A stretch of DNA of 64,000 nucleotides from Acanthornis magna (lineage: Eukaryota > Chordata > Aves > Passeriformes > Acanthizidae): NCBI GenBank assembly GCA_036785705.1, contig JAWUZG010000013.1:19625001-19689000 (forward strand). The letters are read 5' to 3'. Shown piece after piece: positions 24,191 to 37,058 of this stretch. Within the stretch, counting starts at the first letter, position 1; each line of letters starts with the position of its first letter. A model generated the notes under the pieces. The model saw nothing but the letters and a program-made list of their open reading frames with translations, was not told the origin of the DNA and made no database searches. A program made the translations under genes and the position numbers.

Positions 24191-24355
24191 AAAGTATTTT
24201 ATTAACAAAATCTCAGATGGGTTAAAAATAAATTAATTAAAAAAAAAAAAAAAGCCTGTCTATTTTCCCTTGGCAGCAAAAGTATTTTATTAACAAAATC
24301 TCAAATGGGTTAAAAAATAAAAAAAATATAAGCCTGTCTGTTTTCCCTTGGCAGC
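24191..24355 (+). repeat. Tandem duplication, two copies of an 80-87 base unit
   Basis: Copy one (24191-24277) and copy two (24278-24355) both run AAAGTATTTTATTAACAAAA, TCTCARATGGGTTAAAAA, an A-rich middle of variable length, GCCTGTCTRTTTTCCCTTGG and CAG. The only sizeable difference is in the A-rich middle, where copy one has a longer run. The TTTTCCCTTGGCAG end of each copy resembles a 3' splice acceptor, although no exon was recognised after it. Confidence 0.95.
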
Positions 24356-26236
24356 TGCCTCTAAATTTGATTGTAACTTGGGAAAGATAAATAGCACTTA
24401 GTTCATCAGGGAAGGAGCATTTTCTGAGGTAGCCAGCGAAGCTGCCTGTGCTGAGCTGGGCTGCATCCATAGATCTTCCCTGAGATCTGGGGAGCTCCCC
24501 AGCCCACAGTCCTGGGAGCTGCACTTTCAAGGGCACAGACCTGACACCACATAAATATTGTGTGCTTTTCTCACACTTTGTAGCTCAGAATTGATTCATT
24601 CTCCAGCACAGTTTCGGGGCTGAGTGTAACATAACTCATCTCCAGCTGGCACTTTCTCTGTGAATAACACACCGAGCACCCTTCAGCCAGGGATGAAGCC
24701 TCTGAAAAAATAACAACACATCTTTTTCTCGCTCACACCACCACAACCCTGCCTGGGATTTGCCCTCAGATTTTGTCCATCCCAGCAAAGCAACTTTACC
24801 AATTCCTTGCCCTCTTCTCTTATTTAGTTTTGCTTTCACCAGTAATTTTATGCATAATCGGGGCTCAGATAAAAATCCAGGCTTGGCAACAATACCGTTT
24901 TTGATCATCCAAGCCAAAAATCACCTGCTACCAGTCTCTGAAAGAACAGGTAAATCCTTTGATATTTCTCAATAAGTGGTTACACAGCTAAAATCTGAAA
25001 CTAGAAATTTATTGTTTGTCAACTGATCAGTCCGCTCAGCTTAAAAAAATAATAATAATCATTATGTACAACGTGAAGCAGAATTCAGGTTACCCTAGAG
25101 GAAGGCAAGCTCCATAAACACCAGCAGGATGTCAGTGGAATGACACAACAGTGCCAGGGAATTTATTCCTTCGACAGTTTTCAAATCACATCCATGGATT
25201 ACACTAACATTCCACAACACCATCTCCACACAGAGGGTTTGCTGCACCTCCTTGGTCTCCCACATTTGCCAGGATTTAACTGATGTTGGAATTTAGCCTT
25301 TCCAAAAGCATTGTCACCTCTTTGGGGGACACACCTGCAAGAGCAGCTCAGAGCTCAGGTGTCTCCTGAAGGACACATTCTGCTGCAAGGTGTCCTTGGC
25401 TAATGTTGACATTTCTCCCCCAAGTGTCCCTATTTCACACCAAACCAGACTTCAGTAACTCTGGTTTTAAATGTGTTGAGTTCTTTTCAAAGTGATGCTC
25501 ATCAAAACATTTGAGGTTCAGGTTTCTTATATTCGCCGTATTCCTAAAGGATCTCTCTGTGTGGACACAGCTCCTGGGATTGCTTTCCTCTGATTCTTGT
25601 CCAATTTTCTCAGCTGATGGCTTCCAAATCCCCACAAATCCCCTACTCCAATGTGGGCTACCACATAAGGCAATATAGATTTGCTGCAGGCTGTGCAAGT
25701 CTTCCCCACATGGCTTTTGCAGAATATTTTACTGCTCTGTGTTAGTGGTTCAGCTCACTGCGACAGAGCTGCTTGCACAGAGCTATGGGAATTGCTAGAT
25801 GAACTCAGAATCCATTCTGACAACTTCTTAGAAATGTTGCACTTTATTTTCCATCACTTGTGGGATGAGCAATAGTTCCTTCGCGAGGGATTCTGGCCCT
25901 GAGTGTTCTCCAAGGGCAGTGGAGTAATTGTGATCCTACACAGACTTCTCAAAGGGACCCTCTAAGATGTCATCTGCAACTTCTCATCCCTTTTTTCACT
26001 CCCAACCCTCCCTTTTCTCTGGAACACCTTCCTCTTTTACCAAGGAACTTCTCCCTGGTCTTTCAGAGGTTTCTTGGGAGACAGTGCCAACTCAGCCACT
26101 GCTGAAATGAGAGTTGCCTCCTCCACATTCAGGGATGACGGAAACTCTAAACACACTATCAAAAAGCAAAGGTCAGCCTGCTTTTAAAAATGTCATTTTT
26201 AATGCCTTAAATGAGGTGTGAATTGTAGAAGTTCAT
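24356..26236. other. Unique noncoding sequence, no gene seen
   Basis: Short frames only. Bases 24980-25100 and 26160-26240 are AT-rich. No CR1, LTR, RNA gene or plausible exon pair was recognised. Confidence 0.55.
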
Positions 26237-26300
26237 CTACAGATGCATGATCAAGCTACTATTCTATAGCTACCTATATTATAAAGGTCATAGCCTGCAG
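26237..26300 (+). repeat. Dispersed repeat pair, copy A
   Basis: About 60 bases align without long gaps to 27631-27698. Shared exact words are ACAGATGCATGATCAA, CTATTCTATA and TATATTATAAAGGTCATA, followed by a CCTGCAG after a short gap in this copy. The two copies are 1.39 kb apart in the same orientation. It resembles no repeat family I can name. It may be a duplicated regulatory element or two pieces of an unrecognised transposon. Confidence 0.9.
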
Positions 26301-27552
26301 AATATTTTTTTTTTCGCAGTTTGGCTTTGCTTTCTCCTAAGGGATCAATAAAGTAACTCATATTTCCTTCCTATTTTAACTGTGTTGTTGAGAGTATCTT
26401 ATCCCAGGCAGTGAACTGCTGGCACTACCTTTTTATTGCCTATAACCTTTAAAAGAAGAGATAATTCAAACACCACCTAGAAAACAAGCGGTAATAAAAT
26501 GCAACACCAGAAAAACAGCACAGAGTAAAACTTCCAGCAGAGTCTCCTTTATCGAGACACTTCAAGAACTTTCTTTTCCTCTCTCCACACCAGTAAATTC
26601 AGAATGACAACATCCTGTTTCAGACCATGAGTGGTTTTGGGATCACCAAAAATTTGGATTTGGAGAGGCCAAGATAATCTTGTTGGAGGTGATGCAGATC
26701 TCCCATCCCCAATTACAACAGAGAGATTTACAACATTTTCTCCCCTTCCTAGCCTGACCCTGAGCACAGACATCAAGCAGCCAGAAAAACAGGGAAAAAG
26801 GAGTGTCACAACGTAAGCCTACTGCTGAAGCAGAAATTCACTTTAATCCCGTTCCCAAAGATGACTCATGTTCTTCAGCGGAACTTGAAAGTCAAGGTTC
26901 TCCCCTTTAAAGTCTTCATCTTCCTGCAGCGTCAGTCTCAGTGATTTTCCATGTAAACAGGGAAGTTTTAATTACATAATGGTTGCTTCTGCTGTTTTCA
27001 CAAGAATTCCTTTATTCGGAGGCAATGCTTAAAGGAAGCTGTTCATCTTCAAAGGGCAGGTTGTTGAATAAAGTGAATTATTGTTCAGAGCAAGTGAAGG
27101 ATCGTGGAAGTAGATCTGAATTAAGTGTCATAATCCAACACTGCAGGTAATGCTCCACACACTCCCTCAGCCCCGGCCAGATTCAGGCGACAGGACAGGC
27201 TTGGTGCTGGGTCTGGAGATTCCTGTGCAGAACGGCAGCAGGAGCTCTGCTTGGGGCTGCTCTGAGCTCGAGGAGCAATAGCAGCCACAGTGACAACCTC
27301 TCACTGAGAGGAAAAGTGAAAAACACCCCCAGGGCTGACCTGCTGCCTCATATACAGGGATGAGGCCGAAGTGGGGTGGAGATTTTCCTAGGAAAAGCTT
27401 CCACCTTGTGCTTTGTGAAGAGCTTGGGGGATGTTAGGGCTTTAAGATGCAGGGGCTTTTCCCCTCCCCTCACCCTCTTTACTTTGTTAGTTCTATTTCT
27501 TATGCTAGGATGAATGAAAAGAAAATAGCTTGTGTTAAAATATAACGATTGT
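26301..27552. other. Unique sequence between the repeat pair
   Basis: Begins with a T-run near 26307-26315. Short frames only. Bases 26960-27120 are AT-rich. No gene recognised. Confidence 0.5.
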
Positions 27553-27560
27553 AATTATTA

Positions 27561-27591
<31 letters not shown>
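27553..27591. repeat. ATT trinucleotide microsatellite
   Basis: A pure run of nine ATT units (27565-27591) is preceded by an imperfect ATTATTATTTT stretch. It is likely length-variable between individuals. Confidence 0.95.
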
Positions 27592-27630
27592 GTTCTGTTA
27601 TTTTTGGGGCTTGTCTTGCTGTTCCTTACT

Positions 27631-27698
27631 TACAGATGCATGATCAAATCCCTATTCTATAACTACTTATATTATAAAGGTCATACTGTAACCTGCAG
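27631..27698 (+). repeat. Dispersed repeat pair, copy B
   Basis: Matches copy A at 26237-26300 (see there). Differences are small substitutions in the first third and a few extra bases (CTGTA) before CCTGCAG. Sequence beyond both ends does not align between the copies by eye. Confidence 0.9.
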
Positions 27699-29249
27699 TG
27701 CAAAAGCAGAGAAAGTTCTAGATAGTCTGTACCTGTTTATTTATTTTAGGGTTTTATTTTGTGTCCCTATGTATTTTTTCTTCCAAAAATGATAGAACTA
27801 TTATGTGCTTTTCCCATGGTTTTTGCCCATACTAAATAATAATTGTATTCATATTCTAACCTTCATCAAACACAAGCTTCCCAGATTTTTTTTTTTCTCT
27901 GTAATACTTCTCTCAGGGGAAGAAATCCTTTGGGATATGTTGGGCAAAGCTGCTGGACCACCCCCTGCAGCTGCATTTTAGTTTAAGTTAATCAATATTT
28001 GCTCATATCTGTTCCTTTGTGGATCAGCCATGAGATGGGACCAGGTGGTGCTTATTGGGGTCTTTCAAAAGCCATTGATAAACTCACTTATGGAAAGGTT
28101 TTGCAAATGAAAGGTGTGAATCAACGGGCTGCGATGGCCTAAAGAATAACTAAGGAACAGAATAAGAAATTCATTTTTTGTTGGAGTCTGGTGGAGCTGC
28201 CTCAGTCCCCTGAGGTGACACATGAACACTGAGAGCCTTCCCAAGAGGAAAAAGGCATCAATATTTGTGAAGGACACTAAGGTAGGACACCTCTAGAGAA
28301 AATCAGGGGGAGCAAGTAGAAAACAAAAAAAATCGGGAGTTTATCGAAGAGTTCAAGGTAACCTCCCTTTATAACACAAATATTTGGTGCATGTTACTGA
28401 CTGTTCTGTTGTACAAAAAAAAAAAAAAATCATGTTGGCTTTGCTGTAGGCAGTTAATGAAAGTGCTGAGTGCCTGGCAGCATTAATAACAGAAAAGGGT
28501 GTCATACCTTAGAGTGAAATCTAATCTAGCCTGACGTGGTGGATTGTTTACCTCTGACCTTCCCGTAGCCAAAATCCTTCCCGAGACATGAAGAGGCTTT
28601 GGCTCATTAGGATGAGCAGCAGCAGCCCAGCTTAAGCTGTTTTGCTTGAGAAAGTTGATAAATGACTGTTGTCATGAAAGGTGGAGAGGAGGGAACCTGG
28701 GCAGCAGTGCCAGGGTGCTGGGGAAGGTGAGCCAGGCCTTCCAAGAGAGGGGATCTCCATTATTTTACACTCCTGGGGGACAGAATCCTTGGGCATGGTG
28801 AATCAAAGTGAGCTGAGATTATATCTGGAAATTCTTGTCAGGTTTTCAGTGCTTCCCTCTGTCCGTGGGTCTCTGCAAAGCCCAGGTTGGCTTTAGGCTG
28901 CTCTGTTTTGGGTGCCGAGCATGATTCCACTCTGAACGGAGCAGGATTGATCCCACAGCTAAAAAAGTGGGAGCATTTGAAGAGTCTGTGGTCTGCTCAG
29001 CCAAGGAAAGACAGATATTGGCAAAGAGGTAAAAGCAGTAATAAAGAGGGAGGGAATAAATGCTTGTGCCTGCAGGAGAAAGAGAATAAACATAAAGGAT
29101 GCAGTAAACATAAAGGATACAACAGAAGAGCCAAGTTAAGTAACAAGAAAAGTCTAATAAAAAGAACAGTTAATCAGTGGAAGGAGTTTATCCTTGAGAA
29201 GCAGGCGAGAGCACCTGGTGAGGCTGCTCCTGCTGCTCGGGGTGACCGA
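27699..29249. other. AT-rich unique sequence, no gene seen
   Basis: Contains homopolymer runs near 27886 (T) and 28417 (A, about 14). Small frames only. A short 18-base direct repeat (TAAACATAAAGGAT word) lies at about 29087-29122. No recognised exon or transposon. Confidence 0.55.
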
Positions 29250-29322
29250 GGCTCACGGAACAGTTTGGGGGGAAGGGACCTCCAAAAACCATCGATCCAA
29301 GCCCCTGCAATGAGCAGGGACA
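29250..29322 (-). mobile_element. Worn CR1 3'-end remnant, minus orientation
   Basis: GCTCACGGAACAGTTTGGGG, GGAAGGGACCTCCAAAAACC, ATCGATCCAAGCCCCTGCAA and TGAGCAGGGACAATGCC follow the reverse-complemented CR1 3' end in order, but with many substitutions. Only about 75 bases remain. An alternative is chance similarity to the short conserved blocks. The order of four blocks makes CR1 more likely. Confidence 0.65.
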
Positions 29323-32300
29323 ATGCCTGCTGGTGACTGTAACCCCACGGCAGGGAGGGGCGATGCTCCCATTCCCCTCCTGCTTGGGATTCACTTTTTG
29401 GGGGTTGATGTCACCTCACGCCTTCCCATCGTTTTTAAGCTCCCCCTTCCTGGAGTCTCCCTGCAGAGCGTGAACCCCACAGCTTCTCCAGGGCCCTCCC
29501 AGCTCCATTTGCTGCTCACCCCATCCCTGATCCATCTGTTCCCGCTGTTCCCTGGCTGGGGATGGCACGGGAAGCGTTCCCTGCCATCGTCCCCTGCCCA
29601 GCAGCTGCTGCTGGTGGGCGAGGGATGCCCACAGTGTCTCACAGCCCGCCCAGAGCTGCTGCTGGCACCATCCCAGATGCAGAGAGAGCCAGCTGGTGCC
29701 TGCTTTTGGCTGCCAGAGCGAGGTAACTTCTGCCATCTCCACTTCCACAAAAAACCTGCCTCTTCTCCTGCCTGCGAGAGGTGAAGGAATTTCACATCAC
29801 TCAGCTGGGGCTCTGGTGTCTGAGCTCTCTGGGCTCACATCTGGGCTCTGGTGCCTGTCCAGGGATTTCGGGAGTGCCCCTCTGTCCCATCAGCCAGGGG
29901 TTCTCTGCTAGTTAAAAACCTTACCCTGGAAACCTGGAGAAGCTCAGGGAGTGTGGGGCAGCTGAATTACAAACCTGAAGTGAGTGCATTCTGTATAGCA
30001 AAGCTAAAAATGGTCAGGATTTTGAAATGTGAGGTTGCAGAAAATGTGAGGTTGCTCATGGTAGGCAGCCACTCATTACAGCCTCAGGTGGTGGCTTTTT
30101 CCAGGTCTCTGTTTAATGCACACAATTTAAAACAGGCTGTTACAATGACAAGCATGAGACTGTTTCAGGAAATAGAAGCTTCCTGGGCAGTCTGTAAGAA
30201 ATATAAGGCCCTCAGTTGTAAAACTTGAGAAGAGAACCTGTTTTAAGTGCAGCGTAGGGATTGAGAGAAGACCTGAAACTCACTTCTTTTTGCCTCATGA
30301 AAGCTAAGGCTATAATAAAAATGTGCCACCTTTTTTTATGCTCTGGGTCACTTTGGAAAACTTCAGAACTCTGGCTTTAGCCCAGCCTTTTTGCTAGGAT
30401 AGGTTGTGGCTTGTAGCTTCAATCATAAACAAAAGTCTAAAATGTCTCCCAGCTGTAAAATTGTCTGCTCAACGCTGCAGGATTTTCATGGCTTTGGAAG
30501 TGCCCTGAGTGCATCAAAATGCCAAATAATGCTGATTTGAACCGTATTTGCAGATCATTTTACTCCTCTTGACAGTCCCCAAACACAAAATAAATAGCTG
30601 ATGATTTCAGTGTTGTTTATATACAGAACTTCAGTAACCAAGGTGAAAAAATACACGAGCTCTTTATAAATCAGAATCACAGAAAGCACCTGCTCCAAAG
30701 ACTCATAATCAGAGGGAGATGCTCCTTGAAGCTTCCCACAACACTCGTGGCTCTGTCCTTATGGCTCTTGTGAGTCATTTCACAAATTTCTTTTCCACAT
30801 TATCCCATTCTCTGCAGGCAAAGTGTTTACTTATGTTAATTAAAAACACAGAGTGATAAAGTTTAATATCAGCAGAGCTGTCTTCACCTTCCCGGTGGCT
30901 GAAGAATGCTGCAGCCTGTAGACCGGAATGCTATAAATAAAAACAGTTTTTCGGTGTGGTTCATAGCCTCAGCTTCAACGAAGGCATGCTCAGATGTGTA
31001 AATCTTCCCTTCTTGTTCCATTGCAGCACCAGAGAAATCTGGGAGACTTTTAATTTAAAAAGCAAGTGTCCATGAGCTTATGTGTGGCACATATTTCTTT
31101 AGGGGGAAAAAAAATGGTTGGTGTTGTGTGATGTTGCAAGTTTGAGAAAATTAATCTATTGTTTACTGAAAGCTTTAGGAATGTTATTCAAAGAGGGCAG
31201 CTCAATAAATGTGTTTATTTAGTGTTTTTCTGCCGGTGATGTCTGTGCTGGATCAGTGGCTGACTTACAACCTGGCACAGGTATGAGAACAGCTCAGCTA
31301 ATTTCATGTACAGCACTGATGAAGCTTTAAAAAGATGAGAGTAATGATATAATTGAGGTCTTTGTGCTGTCTGGATGATTTCCTGCTTGGCAGCACCGTC
31401 TCTCCTTACCTCAGGTGGCTTTTGGTGCCCGCAGGTGTCACCTGGTGAGCGAGGCACAGGCGAGGGGGGACTCTCAGTTATGCACCACACTCAGCTCCTT
31501 TTTCCTCCTCAGTGGAGCTGCGAGGCTTTCTCACATGGCAATGAGTTGGTTTGGGTGGGTAACCAATAATTCACATGCACAATTCCTCCTTGCCTTCTGT
31601 ATCATGTGCTGAGATTAATCATTAATTTTCATTTGCAGCCGCCTCAGCAAGTTAGCGACATCACACATATTATAAACGGCAAATTTCTTTTCAATAGCCA
31701 GGCTCTGAAAACCAATTTTTCATTAGTATAATTGACAAAACTCCACTGTACTTGTCAGCATATGTCCAAAAATTATGTAGAAGTGAGTGTACTAAGTAAT
31801 TTGCATTCTAGTGTGAAAGGTTTAAAATGATAGATGCATGCTACATCCATATTTGCAACAAATTAAAAGCTAAAAATGAGATGAACAACAGTGTCCAAAT
31901 CTGTGAGGGATCTGACCTGAGTTGTGGCCATTGCAGCAGGTTTTTGTACAATAGAAAACCCTTTTCCTACTAATTTCTGGAAGATATGAATGGGGATTTT
32001 TTTTCCTGCTCATAAAATACAACTTCACGTTGTCAGACTTGGCTGCAGTTGGTTTTGACGTGGATTTCCTTACTCTAAGGAAATGGTATCGTTTAATCTC
32101 ATCTAGACTATAGCTTTTATTTGAAAATTTTTCAGTGAGAGAATCTAAAGCCAGCTCAGTTCACAATTATTACATTGTTCCTTTTAGGACAGGGGTCCAA
32201 CCAGATGTGCTGTGCTCCAGCACAGGGCAGCCCTCCCCAAAGCCATTAACTTCCCAATCCTTTTCCATCTGCCAACAAACTGTCTTTGCTTTTCGCTTCG

Positions 32301-35300
32301 GTTTCCTTTGATTGTTCGTGCTGTCCAAACGAACGCTCGGATGCTGTTCTCGCAATTTTTTGCATTAAAATATCAATGGCAATCCCTTTGTCTGCACGTG
32401 GCTGATTTCCCAGCACTGTTCCCCTCCAGCCTTTCCCCCAAAGGAGGTGTTTCTTTTCCACCAGCAGCCATAAACGCCAGTGGGGTGAGGAGTTCCAAAT
32501 CCTTCCATTCACTGCAATAAACCTTTTTAGCATCAGTGTGATGGATCTGTTCCATTATCCCCAAGGATGAGGGGGAATGTCGAATTCAGGGGAACTAACG
32601 TTAGACAATTCTGCAAAGTTTTCTCTGTAACGTGAGTTCTCTGATGCCATTCCAATTTTTTAAATATATTCCAAAGGGAGAATATATGATCTACCAAAAC
32701 ATGAACAATAAGTGAATCCTTTATGGCACAAATCAGGAAAACTTTGATCCACTGAGCTCTGCAAGCATTTGCAGATGGTCACATCCTACTGATTTTTGGT
32801 TTTAAATAATCATCTCGAAACCTAACCTATGAAGTTAATTCGGAGAGTAGGCTGGGGTCTCAAGTTCCAGAGTGATCTAAGGAGAAAATATTTCTTAATG
32901 GCCACAGAATTCTTCGTGTGAAAATTTTTTAAAAAAATTAAAAACTAAGGGTCCTGCTTTCAGAAAGCTAGTAAGGATTTTAAAGTCCGTTTTGGATTGG
33001 CTTCTTTTCCTGAATTTCTAATTTTTAATTTTTTTTATATGTTGGGTGTCCTTTTTGGGCTGGTCTTGAATCCCTCATGCATGGGCTCATGATGAATGTT
33101 TGTATCACACTTAGATTGCACAAATCTCCTGCTTCTCTTGCTTACACAGAGGAGGGAAAACAAGCTTTCCCCCACTTGACTTTTGTTTTGAGAGGGCGAT
33201 GGAAGAGGCAGACACTGCAGAATTAGCACAAGAATAGGTCCAAGGTGTGCTGATGCTCCTGACCTTTGGGTCCTGGCGTGGCTGAAGTGTTCTGATGGTG
33301 GAATTGCTCACCAGGAGCTCTGAGCCCTTCCTCCTCTGAGCTCCACTGCCTCCAGCTGCAGGGAATCCGCACACCCAACAGCCTCTGGAGGCTCAGAAAT
33401 GCTCGGGCTGAGCTGGGCTCACCTCCCCTGTGCCCCTGGGGTGGAACTGTTGGGCTTTGTGAGCTCTTGGCACTCTCCAGAGAGCAAAGCAAAGTTGGTA
33501 ATTTTTCAGTGAAGCATAAAAAGATCTGTTTAAAGATCTGTTCTGAGCCAAGCTGTGTGTTTGTCCATTTCCACTTTAGTGGCCAGCAGTGTGTAATAAT
33601 ACTTCAAGATGAAAGATGATAACTTCACAGACACAAACAAGTCGGAGCAATAAATGCATTAGTCAAGCACTTTGCTGAGGTGCAGAAGGATTTTTTTAGT
33701 GCGAAATCTAATGCAAAAACTACACAGAGAAGGATTCTCCACTTGAGCTGAACCTATCAAGAGCAAAATATTTCAATGAGACTAAAACTCTTCAGCTTAA
33801 GTGGTTTGCTTCACACTGCGAGGAAGGATAAATGGTAAAAAAGAGATGTTTGCATTCAAACAGAGGAAATGCAGTGAAATTCTGTGCAATAAAGAGGTCG
33901 AAATGACACTGGGTTGAAAAGCCACAGCTTTGAAGCTGATTTCTGGTAGGCTCAGAGAGTGTGGATGTCATTAAATAGACACTGGTAGCCTTTAAAAAAA
34001 AGAAAATATGGGTGTGCAAGAAGTAACAAGGAGCAATAAGGAGGTGGATAAGCAGGAAGGGCTGGAATGGTTACAGAATGCAATTAAAGACTCTGAAGAA
34101 ATAACATGGAAAGTAATGACATGGAATAAAATGTAATTCCACCAGATGATGAGCAACAGGAAGTGTTTCCAACATGAGAAAAGTGTCGATGGAGGAGACT
34201 ATAGGCTTTTTAAGGCAAAGAAAGTAATTTCTAGACAATAGGTTCAGCCTCTGCAAGAAAAAAAAAATTAAATAAATTCCCTGCTTCAGTGTTCATAAAG
34301 GATATGGAACAGATGCCAAGAGCAGATGTACAGTTTCCAAAAGAAAAAAAAAAAAAGAAAAAAAGAGAAACATTGCAGAAAATCATTGCTATAACAGCTG
34401 ATCAAGAAATAAAACAATCTCAGCAGTGGGGAAGAGAGCCAAAATTAAACAAAGATTCATCTCACTGTTCAGAAGACATCCAAAAAGGAAATATGAGCCT
34501 GGGTCACAAATGTTAAAACAGGGAAGCAGGGACAGACTAAAGGGATATTAAATAGGGATATTAAACTCAATGCCCCAGAGCCTCATCTTTCAACTCAGAG
34601 AGAATGCAAGGGTATGAGCCTTAACTTGTGGTTTTCTCAGAAAGGGCTTGAGGTGTTATGACAATAGAAGCATCAGTTTAAAAAGGAAAAGGAAAAAAAA
34701 AAGGGAAAAATAAGAATTTGGTTTTGTTTATTTCCTCTGAAACATCCATTTTGTGGCTCTTAGCTTTCTGGATTGTGCCGTCCCTCTACAGCACTAGATG
34801 TGGATCAAATACATCATAAAATAATTGGTTTTTTCCATTTTGGCACATTCCAGCCACTGAGTATTATGTTTTCAAGATGAGGAAGGACATTTTTCCCTTG
34901 TGTTCCCGTGCTTCATAGGATTTATAACAATAAATATGAGCTGGTAGCTGAGGGGAATTGCGCTTTGCAAAGTGGCTATCATGAAAGCAAAGCACCGTGG
35001 ACTAAAAATGAAACTTGGGGTTTGGGCTGGTTTCCAGCACTGGGATCCAATTACTGGCGATGAAAGGAAGGAAGCAGAGTAAATCAGAACAAAGTTATTC
35101 ATGCAGCCAGAAACCAGAGCTGTGCAAAACCTCATGGGTGAGGTGGGGGACGGTTTGGACATTTTGATTGGGAGAACCAGTGGGTTAAGGAGGGAACTGA
35201 TGCAAAGGTTCTGGGAAAAACACTTTCCTGTCAAAAAACACTCAAGCTAACAAGACTTCGCACTTCAGCTGAAGTTGGGTGGATTGTTTTGAATTTCCTT

Positions 35301-36549
35301 GGGAAGCTGCCAAAATACTTAAAGAAGTTGAAGTAAATTCATAAACTTATCAAGAGAAAAATAAGGTGCATAATGATATTTGCGGGGAAGGAAATGTCAG
35401 CACGTAAAGGAACTTGTGAAATAATTGAATGCATTAAATTTATCTTCCAAAATGAAGTCAAAGGTTAAAATAGAGTATGGAGAAAATGTCATGTCCTTGG
35501 TGCCAGGTGACATCTCTGAAAGCCATGGGTTACATGGCTGTGAGAATATGTTTTGGCTGCTGGAGGACTTTGCAAACACATTTATCGCTGTTCTTTTCCC
35601 CAGTTCTAATTCTGCAGTCGGAATAGCACTGGGACCATATCCTGCAGCCATTCCTATGTTGTATGACCAAAATTAATGGCAGCTTTCTTTGCATAGACAC
35701 CTGGCACAGGTAAAACTTTCTGTATTAATAAGAAATCTGTGAAAAAAAAAGGAACCTCAAGAGGATTCAGGAGGCCTGGGGCACTTGCACTGGCTCCTGA
35801 TTTTTTGTCATTTTGAACAAAGTGGAGATGTTTTTCCCGGCTGCAGAGACTGAGAAGTAGAAACCATTTAGTGCAGAGGAGTATCCACCCAGAGAAAGGA
35901 TAACATCATGGCCACTTCAGTAAACAAGTTTTGAAAGAAAGTTGAGAGGGAATAAAAATAAGATTTAAGAGGGAGGGCGAGTTTCATCAAAGTGGGTACT
36001 GTGTGGGAGGGAGTCGTGTTTGTCTTTTTGCTCAAAGTGCAATAACTCCCTATCATTTCCTGCACTTTATTAATAACTGCTCTTCTGTTTAAAAATATTT
36101 TAATCCCTTTCATAGCTGGAATGACTCACCAAGTCTTTTTTCATTGTTAAAGATGATTTCTTCCAGTCTCTCAGCCACCAGAACAGTGTCCCCGGGGAAT
36201 AGCATGGTGCTAAACCAACACTATGTCTATTTTGTTCCCCCAGATCCAGTCTAATTATCCTCATTAAGCTTAACAGACAGCTAAACATCTATGGTTATTA
36301 AAAATAAAAGAGTCAGAAAGCAATGCTGTACTCTGAGCTGTAAAAGAGATGTGAATCTGTCAGAAACAAGAGGATTCCTGCTGCATCGTATGGAGATGTG
36401 ATGCTATTTTATACCCCAGGAATCACAATTTTGCCTGTTCTTGCTCTCAGCATTCATGAATAAATAATCTGAGGGAGGCTTCATGCTTTTCCCAGCAAAC
36501 TGTGCAGGAAGGCTCATGTCTGACCCTCCACCCTGCCAGCCCAGCTGGA
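29323..36549. other. Long unique stretch with AT-rich candidate regulatory blocks, no gene seen
   Basis: Bases 29330-29800 are GC-rich and give overlapping frames up to 153 codons on both strands, none convincing. Bases 30240-32200 are AT-rich. The 30780-30880 and 31600-31880 blocks carry dense ATTA/TTAATTAA, TGTTTAC and ATTTGCA(T) words and look like conserved noncoding DNA. Bases 33000-33500 and 34250-34720 contain A-rich runs. Two tiny duplications (AAAGATCTGTT near 33525, AGGGATATTAAA near 34540) were noted. No transposon was recognised across 7 kb, which is a long repeat-free interval. Confidence 0.5.
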
Positions 36550-37058
36550 ATTTTGCCTCCAGCTCGGGGGTCCCCAGCACGGGAAGGACAAGGAGCTGCT
36601 GGAGTGAGTCCAGAGAGAACCACCAGGGTGATCAGAGGGATGGAGCAGCTCTGCTGCGAGGAAAGGCTGGGAAAATTGGGATTGCTCAGCCTGGAATGGA
36701 GAAGCTTTGGGGTGACCTAACTGAGGCCCTCCGGCAGCTGAAGGAGGCGACAAGAAAGAAGGAAAGAGACTTTGGACACGGGCATGGAGTTCTGGGGTAA
36801 GGGGGAATGGATTCACACTGGCAGAGAGTAGGTTTAGATTGGGTGTTAGGAAGGAATTCCTCTCTGTGAGGGTGGGCAGGCCCTGGCACAGGTGCCCAGA
36901 GAAGCTGTGGCTGCCCCTGGATCCCTGGCAGTGTCCAAGGCCAGGCTGGACAGGGCTTGGAGCAGCCTGGGACAGTGGGAGGTGTCCCTGCCATGGCAGG
37001 GGTGGCACCTGGTCCTTTTTGAGGCCACTTCCAGCCCAAACCATGCTGGGATTCCATG
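36550..37058 (+). mobile_element. CR1 LINE 3' fragment, about 510 bases, plus orientation
   Basis: The longest CR1 copy here. In order it carries TTGCCTCCAGCTCGGGGGTC, CAGAGGGATGGAGCAGCTCT, GCGAGGAAAGGCTGGGAAAA, AAGAAAGAAGGAAAGAGACT, GGGGGAATGGATTCACACTG, GGGTGGGCAGGCCCTGGCAC and CAGGGCTTGGAGCAGCCTGG, and ends at CCAAACCATGCTGGGATTCC. The first 200 bases correspond to the end of the CR1 reverse-transcriptase ORF and its flank, but frame breaks leave no usable remnant. The largest frames in the window (228 and 191 codons, minus strand) are antisense readings across this copy. Confidence 0.95.
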
